This document shows, piece after piece, positions 52,893-61,500 of a stretch of 64,000 bases of DNA. The stretch is from the NCBI GenBank assembly GCA_902785755.1, contig CACZZO010000012.1:124001-188000 (forward strand). The letters are read 5' to 3'. The notes under the pieces are model-generated. The model was given only the letters and a program-made list of their open reading frames with translations. It was not told the origin of the DNA and did not search any database. Every line of letters starts with the position of its first letter. Within the stretch, counting starts at the first letter, position 1. The DNA comes from an uncultured Bacteroidia bacterium. GTDB taxonomy: Bacteria; Bacteroidota; Bacteroidia; Bacteroidales; F082. A program made the position numbers and the translations under genes.

Positions 52893-52989
52893 GCAAAAGT
52901 ACAAAAATTATCATTACCAATGCGAAAATTCAATCAAATATTTTCATTACTAATGATAAAATTGTGCAGAAAATTATCATTGGCAATGA
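52893..52989 (-). promoter_or_regulatory. Promoter and three palindromic operator-like sites
   Basis: On the minus strand TACTTTTGC at 52893-52901 is the -7 element of the ATPase gene. Upstream are three near-identical palindromes on the plus strand: TCATTACCAATGC at 52911, TCATTACTAATGA at 52944 and TCATTGGCAATGA at 52977, each exactly 33 bases apart (about three turns). This layout fits sites for a dimeric repressor. Confidence 0.75.
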
Positions 52990-52990
52990 A

Positions 52991-53029
52991 AAATCCTGCC
53001 TCTAACAATTACGAAGCAGGATTTTTTTC
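52991..53029 (-). terminator. Terminator after gcvT
   Basis: AAATCCTGC and GCAGGATTT form a nine-pair stem around a 16-base loop, with T on both sides. It begins immediately after the third palindrome of the neighbouring ATPase promoter. Confidence 0.7.
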
Positions 53030-53081
53030 TCTAATTTTCCAAATTCTTGATAAAAAGAACTTGATTGAAGGAACTTGACTA

Positions 53082-54197
53082 TTACGCCAAGAACGGCATC
53101 TTCACCACCACAGCCTTGACGAGTTTGTTGCGGATCTTGATGAAGATTTCGGTGTCTTTCTTGCTGAAGGCCTTCTTCACCAAAGCGGTGCCGATGTTCT
53201 TGCCAGTCGAGGGCGACGGACTGCCCGAGCGCACCATGCCGATGCAGTTGCCTTCGGCGTCGCACACTTCGTAACCATTGCGCGGGATGCCACGGTCAAT
53301 CATCTCAAAGCCGACAATCTTTTGGCTTACGCCATTGGCCTTTTGTGCGGCGAAGATTTCGCGGTTGAGGAAGTCGTTGCCGTCCACGAACTTGGTAATC
53401 CAGCCCAAGCCAGCCTCGATGGGGCTGATGGTGTCGTCGATTTCGTGACCATAGAGGCAGAAGCCCTTCTCCAAACGCAGGGTGTCGCGGCAGCCCAAGC
53501 CGGCGGGCATGATACTGAACTCCTTGCCAGCCTCAAACACGGCATCCCAAACCTCCTTGGCATGGGCGACGGGGATGTAAATTTCGCAACCGCCTGAACC
53601 AGTGTAACCAGTGGTCGAGAAGATGACATTGTCCACACCAGCAAAGTTGATGATTTGGAAGGTGTAGTATTCCATGTCAACCACATTGGCTTTGGTGAGT
53701 TTCTGCATGGCTTTCAGGGCGTTGGGGCCTTGCACGGCCAATTGTGCCCATTCTTCGCTCTCGTTCTTGAAGTCCTCGCCAAGGGTCATTCCAAATTTCT
53801 CGGCAATCTGGCTCATCCAAGCCCAGTCCTTGTCGATGTTGGCAGCGTTGGGCACCATGAAATAATGGTCGTCGGCGATGCGATAGACGAGCATGTCATC
53901 AACAATGCCGCCCTTGCCATTCGGCAAGCAGGTGTATTGCACCTTGCCGTCGCTCAAAGCGGCCACGTCGTTCACCGTGCAGTATTGCATGAACTGTTTG
54001 GCCATCGGGCCTTTGGCACGGAACTCGCCCATGTGGCTCACGTCGAACACGCCGACGTTGTTGCGGACGTTGTTGTGCTCTTCGACGAGGCCGGTGTATT
54101 GAATCGGCATGTCGTAGCCGGCAAATTCAGCCATTTTTGCGCCCAAATCGTGATGAATTTGGTTGTAAGGGGTTTTCTTTAATTCGATGTTTTCCAT
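53082..54197 (-). CDS. gcvT: GcvT, glycine cleavage T-protein (aminomethyltransferase)
   Basis: Transfers the aminomethyl carbon from the H-protein to tetrahydrofolate, releasing ammonia. 371 residues, normal length. Visible signatures: FAGYDMPIQYTGLVEEH, VFDVSHMGEFRAKGP, QYCTVNDVAAL and LPNGKGGIVDDMLVYR, then the late GYTGSGGCEIYIP and LGCRDTLRLEKGFCLYGHEID. A terminator follows on its strand. It ties to folD elsewhere in the window through one-carbon metabolism. Confidence 0.97.
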   Translation of the reverse strand: MENIELKKTPYNQIHHDLGAKMAEFAGYDMPIQYTGLVEEHNNVRNNVGVFDVSHMGEFRAKGPMAKQFMQYCTVNDVAALSDGKVQYTCLPNGKGGIVDDMLVYRIADDHYFMVPNAANIDKDWAWMSQIAEKFGMTLGEDFKNESEEWAQLAVQGPNALKAMQKLTKANVVDMEYYTFQIINFAGVDNVIFSTTGYTGSGGCEIYIPVAHAKEVWDAVFEAGKEFSIMPAGLGCRDTLRLEKGFCLYGHEIDDTISPIEAGLGWITKFVDGNDFLNREIFAAQKANGVSQKIVGFEMIDRGIPRNGYEVCDAEGNCIGMVRSGSPSPSTGKNIGTALVKKAFSKKDTEIFIKIRNKLVKAVVVKMPFLA

Positions 54198-54258
54198 TTT
54201 ATGTGATTTAAAATTTGATATTTAAAGATTCAATATTTAAGATTCAACATGCCTCATT

Positions 54259-55122
54259 TCATCTTCTCGTGTCGTGAAGGCCTTTCTTGAAGCTGGGGCC
54301 GAAATGCAGTTTCCTGTAATTGAGGTCATAAACGGCAACTTCGCGCGGCTTCTCGTTGTTCACTTGGCGTTTCAGAGTGCATCCGTTGACGGGGTCGACC
54401 CAATATTGGATGACGCTACCGTCCTCTTGGTCTACGAAGAAATGCCAGCAGTCGACGGTGAGCACTTTTTCCATGCCGACATAGTATTGGGAAAGGTTGT
54501 CTTTCTTCACCTCATCGGCGAAAGAGTTGAGGGGGAAGAACGACTTGCCAAGAGGCTCAAATTCCCAATCCACATCATCTGTCCAGCCTTGGGCATCCGG
54601 GCGGTAATACCAATTCTTGCCAGTCTTGACATTCCAGAAGCGGTCGAAGCCCTGACCATCGTTGAAGGCTTCGATGTCGCCGATTCTCACATAAGTCTCG
54701 CGGCAGTTTTGTTCAGGATTGGTTACGGAAACGAAGAAATAGTTGGTTGGAGGATAGAAACCGTAAACGCCCGTAAATGATTGTGTCTGAGGCTTTACGG
54801 GAACAGTGTTAACTGGCTCAACCACTTCCTCCCTAATCTTGATGATGGCGGAGGAAACGGAGTCGTTGCAGCGGCAAGTGGCGGTGATGGTGCTTTTGCC
54901 GACGTGCTCAGCGACGATTTGGATGCAGTAGCCAGTTTTGATGGGTTTGTAGCTGATGTACTGATGTCCTTTGATACCGTAGTTTAAAGTGTCGCAATTC
55001 TCAAAAGGCTGCCATACGATGGTGTCGCCCAAGTTGATTTCGAATTCGGTTTGTTTCTTCTCTTGTGCCGTTACGATAACGCTGAGGCAGAGAATCAAGA
55101 AGGTAAATAATGTTTTTTTCAT
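54259..55122 (-). CDS. Secreted hypothetical protein
   Basis: 287-residue exported protein (signal peptide MKKTLFTFLILCLSVIVTAQ). An early segment (GYCIQIVAEHVGKSTITATCRC) looks like a beta-domain with conserved cysteines, and later TYVRIGDIEAFNDGQGFDRFWNV is followed by a mixed domain with WHFFVDQEDGSVIQYWVDP. No family or active site recognised. Single-gene unit between gcvT and the HD hydrolase gene; an AT-rich run of ATATTTAAAGATTC repeats (54211-54250) separates it from gcvT. Confidence 0.65.
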   Translation of the reverse strand: MKKTLFTFLILCLSVIVTAQEKKQTEFEINLGDTIVWQPFENCDTLNYGIKGHQYISYKPIKTGYCIQIVAEHVGKSTITATCRCNDSVSSAIIKIREEVVEPVNTVPVKPQTQSFTGVYGFYPPTNYFFVSVTNPEQNCRETYVRIGDIEAFNDGQGFDRFWNVKTGKNWYYRPDAQGWTDDVDWEFEPLGKSFFPLNSFADEVKKDNLSQYYVGMEKVLTVDCWHFFVDQEDGSVIQYWVDPVNGCTLKRQVNNEKPREVAVYDLNYRKLHFGPSFKKGLHDTRR

Positions 55123-55167
55123 ATTGGTTGAAAATTAATTTGGTCGCAAAAATACAAAATATCTAAA

Positions 55168-55824
55168 TTAAGAGCGCATTTCGTGGTGAAATAGTGCATT
55201 TTTGGCAAATTCCGTTTCAAAAGCCTCGCGCATGGCCTTTTCGTCGCGGATGATTTTCCGCAGTTCCTCCAAACGCACGGCATTGTCCGATTCTGGAATC
55301 CAAAGTCGGAGATAGCCTGTGTCAGAATATTTCTCTATAAGGTGTTCGCGAAAGCGCTCATATTGTTGCTCTTTATCGTATTTGGGGAAATGGTCTTGGG
55401 TGTATTGTATCGTGCGCCTGATGACCTTTTCAGGCATGATGAGTCGGTCGGCTTCGGCCACGATTTTGCCGTAAATCGAACGCGGCTCATGTCCCGACGA
55501 TGCACGATGGTCCTCGGCTGCCTGCGCCATCGTTTCGATTTGTTCTTCATCAAACCATTCCCTTAACTTCTTGTCTTCGTGGATGATACGCCCTGAAACT
55601 AAGTGATGCGTGTCGCGGCCTTCGCAAAGCCCCGTGTCGTGGTAGGCAGCGATGGCGTACACCATATTGATATTGACCTCATAATGCTTCGCCAAGGCCA
55701 AACTTCTTGCGATGACCTCTTCGGCATGGTTCCGCTGATGCGCCGCATCGAAATGGTCGTATTGGGGGAGGATTTTTTGCTCCACATATAGTTTCAGTTC
55801 GGGATGGATGGTGCTTTCTTTCAT
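55168..55824 (-). CDS. HD-domain phosphohydrolase
   Basis: 218-residue predicted metal-dependent phosphohydrolase. The HD pattern is present: H33 in RNHAEEVIARSL, H62-D63 in AAYHDTGLCEG, EDHRAS, and the late D126 in VAEADRLIM. Homologues are nucleotide or (p)ppGpp-type hydrolases; the substrate is unknown. It lies 13 bases downstream of an ATPase gene and may be co-transcribed with it. Confidence 0.85.
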   Translation of the reverse strand: MKESTIHPELKLYVEQKILPQYDHFDAAHQRNHAEEVIARSLALAKHYEVNINMVYAIAAYHDTGLCEGRDTHHLVSGRIIHEDKKLREWFDEEQIETMAQAAEDHRASSGHEPRSIYGKIVAEADRLIMPEKVIRRTIQYTQDHFPKYDKEQQYERFREHLIEKYSDTGYLRLWIPESDNAVRLEELRKIIRDEKAMREAFETEFAKNALFHHEMRS

Positions 55825-55837
55825 GGGTTTGGTGAAT

Positions 55838-57025
55838 TTAGAACAAATCCTCTATTCTCATCCGGAAAAAATCCTTGAAGGGGATGCCATCCGTACCAAT
55901 GACGAGGTCTCGCTTGGGCTTGAAACGCTCGCGGAATTTGGGCAAACCGCTGTTCATTCCCCGTCGGCCACTTTTTACTTCCAACGCAACAACATCTCCT
56001 TGACGCACAATGATATAATCGACTTCATCGGAACGCTCGTGCCAGTAATACACCTTGTAGCCGCCCTCATCGGCATTGCCAAGCAGGTAAGTGCCTACGG
56101 CGGATTCTACCCATCGCCCCCATGTGTTGGTGTCGGTACGGTCTTTCTCGTATGTCGTCCCGCGATAAGCCGTCAGGAGGGCGTTATTGTAGACCTGATA
56201 TTTGGGAACGGACTGGTAACGGCGGGCTTCATCATTGGCATATTTCTGCAAGCCTGTCAGCAGGTTACATTCGTTAAGAATTTCCAAATACGAAGAAAGC
56301 GTGGTGACATTGCCCGCATCCTGCAATTGGCCTAAAGTCTTGGTAAGCGACAGCAACTCAGCCGAATACGAGCATCCTATTTCAAACAACTGCTTCATCA
56401 AGGCGGGTTTGTAAATGTTGGAAGTCAAAATGACATCCTTTTCGATGGCAGGTGCCACGAGCGATTCTTTTACATATTTTCTCCAGCGTCTCATATCCTT
56501 GATAAAAGCCGCTGTTCCGGGATAGCCGCCGTAATAAATCCACTCGTCAAGCGTCCAGCCGAAAGCGTCGCTCATCTCTTGTAAAGTCCAGTGCCCCAAT
56601 CGTATCAACTCGAAACGGCCGGCAAGTGACTCGGTCAGCCCCTTGCGCAACATCAATCTTGAAGAACCAAGCAGAAACAGTTTCAACTGTCGGCGGTTTC
56701 GCGTGTCGGCATCCCATTCGCGCTTGACCATTTCGCTCCAATTCCTGATTTTTTGGATTTCATCAATGACAAGCACTGCTTCGGTCTGTTGGTTTGTATC
56801 CATCTGGCTTCTGGTGTTCTCCCATATCCGGCGAACCCAGTCCGTGTCTTCCTCATCAATGCCGTCCGCATTAAAAAGATAGTTGGGCAGCGGACATTCC
56901 GCCAACACTTGATCCATCAATGTCGACTTCCCCACCTGTCGTGGACCTGCCAACACTTGGATGAACCGTCGTGGTTCGTTCATGCGGTCGAGTACTTCTG
57001 AAAATATCGGTCTTCTAAACTCCAT
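55838..57025 (-). CDS. AAA ATPase with C-terminal DUF4143 (AAA_14)
   Basis: 395-residue ATPase from the ATG at 57025 (MEFRRPIFSEVLDR); the TTG at 57034 lies in the repeat array and is rejected. Walker A GPRQVGKS (27-34), Walker B AVLVIDEIQKI, sensor FLLGSSRLMLRKGLTESLAGRFE. DUF4143 nuclease-like ending: HERSDEVDYIIVRQG then VVALEVKSGRRG, keeping E/D-x-E-x-K residues. This is the fourth ATPase in the window. Its 22-bp repeat array is in the transcribed leader, and the first degenerate repeat copy overlaps the start codon. Confidence 0.87.
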   Translation of the reverse strand: MEFRRPIFSEVLDRMNEPRRFIQVLAGPRQVGKSTLMDQVLAECPLPNYLFNADGIDEEDTDWVRRIWENTRSQMDTNQQTEAVLVIDEIQKIRNWSEMVKREWDADTRNRRQLKLFLLGSSRLMLRKGLTESLAGRFELIRLGHWTLQEMSDAFGWTLDEWIYYGGYPGTAAFIKDMRRWRKYVKESLVAPAIEKDVILTSNIYKPALMKQLFEIGCSYSAELLSLTKTLGQLQDAGNVTTLSSYLEILNECNLLTGLQKYANDEARRYQSVPKYQVYNNALLTAYRGTTYEKDRTDTNTWGRWVESAVGTYLLGNADEGGYKVYYWHERSDEVDYIIVRQGDVVALEVKSGRRGMNSGLPKFRERFKPKRDLVIGTDGIPFKDFFRMRIEDLF

Positions 57026-57176
57026 AATGTTCAATTTTTGCTTGCAAAATGTTCAAATCTCCGTTACAAAATGTTCAAATCTCCGTTACAAAATGTTCAA
57101 AAGTTGCTTACAAAATGTTTAAAAGTTGCTTACAAAATGTTTAAAAGTTGCTTACAAAATGTTCAAATCTCGGCTG
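57023..57176 (-). repeat. Six-copy 22-bp array in the leader of an ATPase gene
   Basis: On the plus strand CAAAATGTT begins at 57045, 57067, 57089, 57111, 57133 and 57155, an exact 22-base period; a degenerate copy at 57023 reaches the ATG. Units are CAAAATGTTCAAATCTCCGT and CAAAATGTTTAAAAGTTGCT types. The promoter lies at the far end, so the array is transcribed as the leader. No spacers, so not CRISPR. Confidence 0.92.
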
Positions 57177-57184
57177 CAAAAGTA
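57176..57184 (-). promoter_or_regulatory. Promoter -7 element upstream of the 22-bp array
   Basis: On the minus strand TACTTTTGC matches TAnnTTTG. It lies at the array edge, about 150 bases before the ATPase ATG, giving a long repeat-filled leader. Confidence 0.6.
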
Positions 57185-57232
57185 ATGATTTATTGTAAAA
57201 TAGAACACAAAACGAACAAAAAATTCGTGGCG

Positions 57233-57450
57233 TATAGGTCAAAATGCAGGCTGGAAAAACCGAGTTGTAGTCCAATGGGTCAAATTGCAGGCTGAAAATT
57301 TGCGGCTTGGTGTCAGGCGTTTGTTCCAAGTCGCTATCTTTGCCGCGCAGCCGAAGCGTAGCGGGGCTCTGCTGGGGAGCAACCCCGTGAGGAATAGGCT
57401 GTGCGACATGACGGCAAGTCATTGGCCGCATCCTTCATTCAGGGTGCGGC
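57233..57450 (+). other. Gene-poor stretch: direct repeat, promoter-like element and hairpin
   Basis: Two copies of GGTCAAA(A/T)TGCAGGCTG lie about 46 bases apart (around 57238 and 57284). TATCTTTGCC near 57334-57343 is promoter-like, then a GC-rich segment (GGGGAGCAACCCCG) and a seven-pair hairpin GGCCGCA with TGCGGCC (57423-57450) follow. A short non-coding RNA of about 100 bases or the left end of the transposase element would both fit. No coding signal seen. Confidence 0.4.
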
Positions 57451-58317
57451 CTTGTCGTTGTGAGATGCTTGATTGTCCGCCAATGCCAAGAAAAACCCAC
57501 TGATGAATCTCTTTCGCCCGGCCTCGCCCATGCCGCTGTGGTTGTTCAGGTTCTTCTTCAGGTCGGTGAACACGCCCTCTATCTTGTTGTTCGTGTTTGG
57601 CATCCCCTCGCAGCCCTTCTCCTGGTAGGTGAAGAGATGAGGCAGGTAGAAGGTCACGCTGTTCATGGCGGTCCGAAGTCGCTTGTGGGTGTAGTGCGAC
57701 TTGCCTGTCCGCTTGCTTGTCGTCTGGCGGTTGAGCGTGTGCGCCCAGTCCTCCCTCCATTGGCCGAACTCCCTTTCGAACTCTTCCCGCTTCAGCGAGA
57801 CGAGCCTCTCCATGAGCTTCTTCAAGGCTATGGCGGCCTTGAGCCTGGGGCTCTTCGTGAGGTAGCGGTCGACGATTGAGCGCATGTGGAACTGGCACAT
57901 CTGGATCCTGTACTGTGGGAAGGTGTCGAACAAGCTACGCATTCCGTCGATGACGATTCCCCTAATGGCGTAGCCCATGTCCGTTATCGTTTCCACGGCT
58001 TTCACGTAGTCTGCCACGGTCTCGTGCCTGACGAAGGCCACGTAGAGGGGACGGCATGTGGCATCGTCCAAGGCAAGCAGCACGCCCCAGTTGCGCCCCC
58101 AGTAGGTCACGTCAAGGTGGACGAACCCGCCCCTCCCGTCAAGGCGGGGCTGTTCCCACCTGATGTCGATTCCACGCAGCCTGCGCTTGATGGTCGAAGG
58201 GCTTTTCCCTGCTATGGAGGCTATCTCGCCGACCGTCTGCTTGCCGGCTTGGTAGAGCGTCCAAAGCTCCTTGTCAGTCATCGTGTCACCCGCGCGGAAC
58301 TGGTGTCCGCAGGCCAT
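57439..58317 (-). CDS. Transposase, IS256-like with N-terminal zinc ribbon (5' end damaged)
   Basis: 292-residue DDE-type transposase. A helix-turn-helix (VGEIASIAGKSPSTIKRRL) is followed by the catalytic core: FVHLDVTYWGRNWGVLLALDDAT (first D), GIVIDGMRSLFDTF (second D), CQFHMRSIVDRYL and the late NNKIEGVFTDLKKNLN (E). The bases upstream (58318-58391) encode the other half of a zinc ribbon, KCPSCGS through KQLYKCMACGHQF, in frame but without a start codon, so the ATG at 58317 cuts the ribbon in two. The element is probably decapitated. No terminal repeats found. Confidence 0.75.
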   Translation of the reverse strand: MACGHQFRAGDTMTDKELWTLYQAGKQTVGEIASIAGKSPSTIKRRLRGIDIRWEQPRLDGRGGFVHLDVTYWGRNWGVLLALDDATCRPLYVAFVRHETVADYVKAVETITDMGYAIRGIVIDGMRSLFDTFPQYRIQMCQFHMRSIVDRYLTKSPRLKAAIALKKLMERLVSLKREEFEREFGQWREDWAHTLNRQTTSKRTGKSHYTHKRLRTAMNSVTFYLPHLFTYQEKGCEGMPNTNNKIEGVFTDLKKNLNNHSGMGEAGRKRFISGFFLALADNQASHNDKAAP

Positions 58318-58394
58318 GCACTTGTAAAGCTGTTTCCCGTTCCGGGTGCCGTTGCGCTTGGTGATACGCGAGCCGCACGACGGGCATTTTGAAT

Positions 58395-58427
58395 ACCCGA
58401 AGTCCCGTGTCCCGAAGTCCCGAAGTC
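58395..58427. repeat. CCCGAAGTC tandem repeat
   Basis: Units CCCGAAGT-CCCGTGT-CCCGAAGT-CCCGAAGTC sit immediately upstream of the transposase zinc-ribbon codons, at the place where its start codon should be. Confidence 0.65.
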
Positions 58428-58492
58428 AAAAGATATTGCAGCTTAATGTTGAACAGTTACTTAAATGAAGAAGTTGGTTTCGTGAAGGCAAC

Positions 58493-58528
58493 AAAAAAGA
58501 GCCAGCGGCATGACTCCGCTGGCTCTTT
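58493..58528 (-). terminator. Strong terminator after the T9SS cargo gene
   Basis: AAAGAGCCAGCGG pairs perfectly with CCGCTGGCTCTTT around CATGACT, followed on the minus strand by T bases. The remaining 58318-58555 stretch holds only the transposase remnant, repeats and this terminator. Confidence 0.85.
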
Positions 58529-58555
58529 GTCAAAGTGCCGAGGTGTGATGACGAA

Positions 58556-61500
58556 TCATCTCACCACGATTTTCTGCACCTTTGATTGTTTGCCGTTGAT
58601 GAGGCGTAACATATACACTCCATTGGCAGCGTCAATCTTCTTCTCACAACTTCCAGTGATTTGCTCGCTGCTGAGGATGTGACCAACCACGTCGACGACT
58701 TGCAGGGTGGCCTCGCCTTCGTTGGCAATGACCCATTTGTTGTTGAAGCAATAGGCGAAGTTGTCCTCTGAACCTGTCGAAGAATTCTCTTTCGGGATGA
58801 ACCGCAACAGGAACCTTGAAGCATAGTCGCTCGTGTGAGCTTCAAAGGTGTAGTCGGGATCTTTCAGCAGGTCTACGTCCATGCCAGTGAGGTTGTCAAT
58901 GAGGTGGAGATAGTAGAACTCAATTCCATTGCTGCTCACGTTGATGGTGTAGCTGTCATTCTTCGCGGCCTTGAAGCTCATGGCTTGCTCCTTGCCCTCA
59001 CAAGGCACGATGGCGATTTCCTGATCGCCTTGTGTGGCAAAGAGCTTGGTGCGGATTTCATTCAGCGAAATTTTCTCTAAAGGCTCGCCCGTCCTCTTCA
59101 CGATGAGGCGGTCGGCGATTTTGCCTTTTTCCAAGACTTCCACACGGATGGAACCGCTTGGATTAGCCGATGTGCCGCGCCCCGCGTTGAAGGTGATGGA
59201 AGCCCCTTCATCCGTGGCTTTCACGAAGAAGCCTGCGCCAGGTTTCAACGGATTTTCCTCATTGATTTCGTCCACCATGAGGTCGTCCTTTGTCTCGTTG
59301 GTGAGATAGCAGCCTTCGGCCACGTTCTCGGAAGCATACGAGGTGACGTTGTGCGCAAACGGGTTGCCCACAAGGTTGAAACCTGTAAGAGGAATGTTCG
59401 GGGTGTAGCTCAACGGTACATTCACCGTGGCGGCACCGTTTTGAAGCTCTCCCGCAAACTCTAACGTAACCTCCTCAAGATTGGCGTACAGATAGCCCGT
59501 TCCGTTTTCGAATTCCGTGAAATTGTTTTCGGGCATTTTCTGGTTGATCCAATAGAAGGTCGGCTCGTCGTAGTAATACAGGTCGTAGGTGTTGAGGAGC
59601 AAATCGTTCACTTCCGTTAAGTCCGTGTTGCCCACAAGCGGAGAGGCAACAAGATACCAGCCATTGTTGTTGTTGGTCCAAGGCTCGATGGATTTCTTGA
59701 CCTTACCCCACGTTCCTGCGTTGGCATGAATCAACTGTCCGCCTTCTTCGATGACCAAACTGTTTGCGGCAGTATTGGTCAACATGTTCGAAACGGTCAG
59801 GGTTCGTTCATCGGAAATGGTCAAGATCTTGCCTTCCTCGATGGTCAAGGTTGAAACGGTAGCGTCTTCATCAAGCTCACAGATGCCGTTGATGACGACG
59901 TTGTCGTTAGGTCTGTACGGCTTGACATCGTTTTCCCAGTTGGCTACATTCGACCAATACTCATCCTCGGTGCCGAAGAAGACGTATGGATAAAGTGGAT
60001 CGCCGGAAAACACCAAGGAATAGGTGTGAGGTTGAACCGCTGCAACCGTATCTACAATGCGCAGTTTGTCCACATAGACGGAATCGTTTGCGTAATCGCC
60101 AGTATGCAGGAGGATGGATTCTTGCCAGACATTGCTCAAAGGAATTTCCACTCCATCGTTTCTTGTGCAACTCAACAACTTGTAGTAGTTTCTGCCTGGG
60201 TCTGCTGTCTCACCATAGTTCCATCCGATACTCGACGGATTGACCGTGAGGGTAACGATAGTGTCGTGCGCGGTGACGAAATGGTCAAACGCAACGCTTT
60301 CGGCAACATCAACCGACGAGCTTCTTCCATCGGAGAAGAAGATGTAATCGGGATAGTTGTTCTCGTCGGGAACATCGTCGACCAAGAAGTCGTTGATGCC
60401 ACTGGATTTTGCACCAAAGGGGACAAAGTCGGTGAAGACAGCGTGGGCCAGCTTATGGATACCGACATGGCTGATAAGGCTCAGGTTCGGGTTGCCATAG
60501 CTGTCGTTGTGAACCACACTCGCCTCGTAGGAGACCACATGGGCAAGCAACGTGCTGGTGAACAACCATTCGCCCACTTTCGTCTCTCCGCTTTCGATGT
60601 TTCCGAAATCAATGTCGCTTACGCCCATATTCACTCCTTGTCCTTGCATGTAGGTTCCATACAGGCCAAAGTTAATGAGCAGGCCTTGCTGGTTCGAAAC
60701 GATGGTGGGTACAGATGAGCTAATCCTCACATTCTTTGCGGTTCCGGCACCCTTGTTCCAAATCCTTACGGCAAGTTCTGCTGGAATGATAGGCTCTGTC
60801 ACCGGTGTGAGCGGATTGTCGCCATAAACATCTTCCGACACGAAGTAGTCGATGTAAAGATCAGGGCTGGGATGTACGGTGAGTTCGGAAGGATACAGTT
60901 CCATTACACGGGTAGCACCGTTCCACGGGTCAACGAAGGTGAAGGTGCCGCCGAAGAAATAGTTGATGGGTTCGGTCGGAGCGGCATCTCTGGTAGGAAT
61001 GAACAGGATTCTGACCGTGCCGTTTGATGCTGCTGCCAAAGTGCCTGTGCCGTCAATTTCAGTTACGCCTTCCAACGACATGGTGCTGATTTGGAACAAG
61101 TCGGTGTGGTCGATTCCTTCGGCATCCTTGATGACGAAATCGAGGCCGATTCCTTCAACTGCATTGGTTTCATGGCTGTTTTGAACCGTGAATGTGCCGA
61201 TGAAGGCTTCGCGCGTCATGGTCAGGCTTTGTGAGAACTGGATACCAACCCTCACATGGACGGAAGGAGTAGGCTGAACGATAGGAGGTGTAGGTGTAGG
61301 CGGGTTAATTGGGGGTACTGGGCCTGGAATACCAGGAGGAGGAGGTGTGCCGCCGCCGCCACCGCCACCGCCTCCGGTGCCGGGGTCAATAGGAGGCAGA
61401 GGATGGTAACAAGAAGTGCAACTGCCCAACCTGGTGTAGGCAAAGGCCTGGTTATAAATCAGGTTTGATCCGCTCAAGTAACTGTATTGCACTCTCGTTT

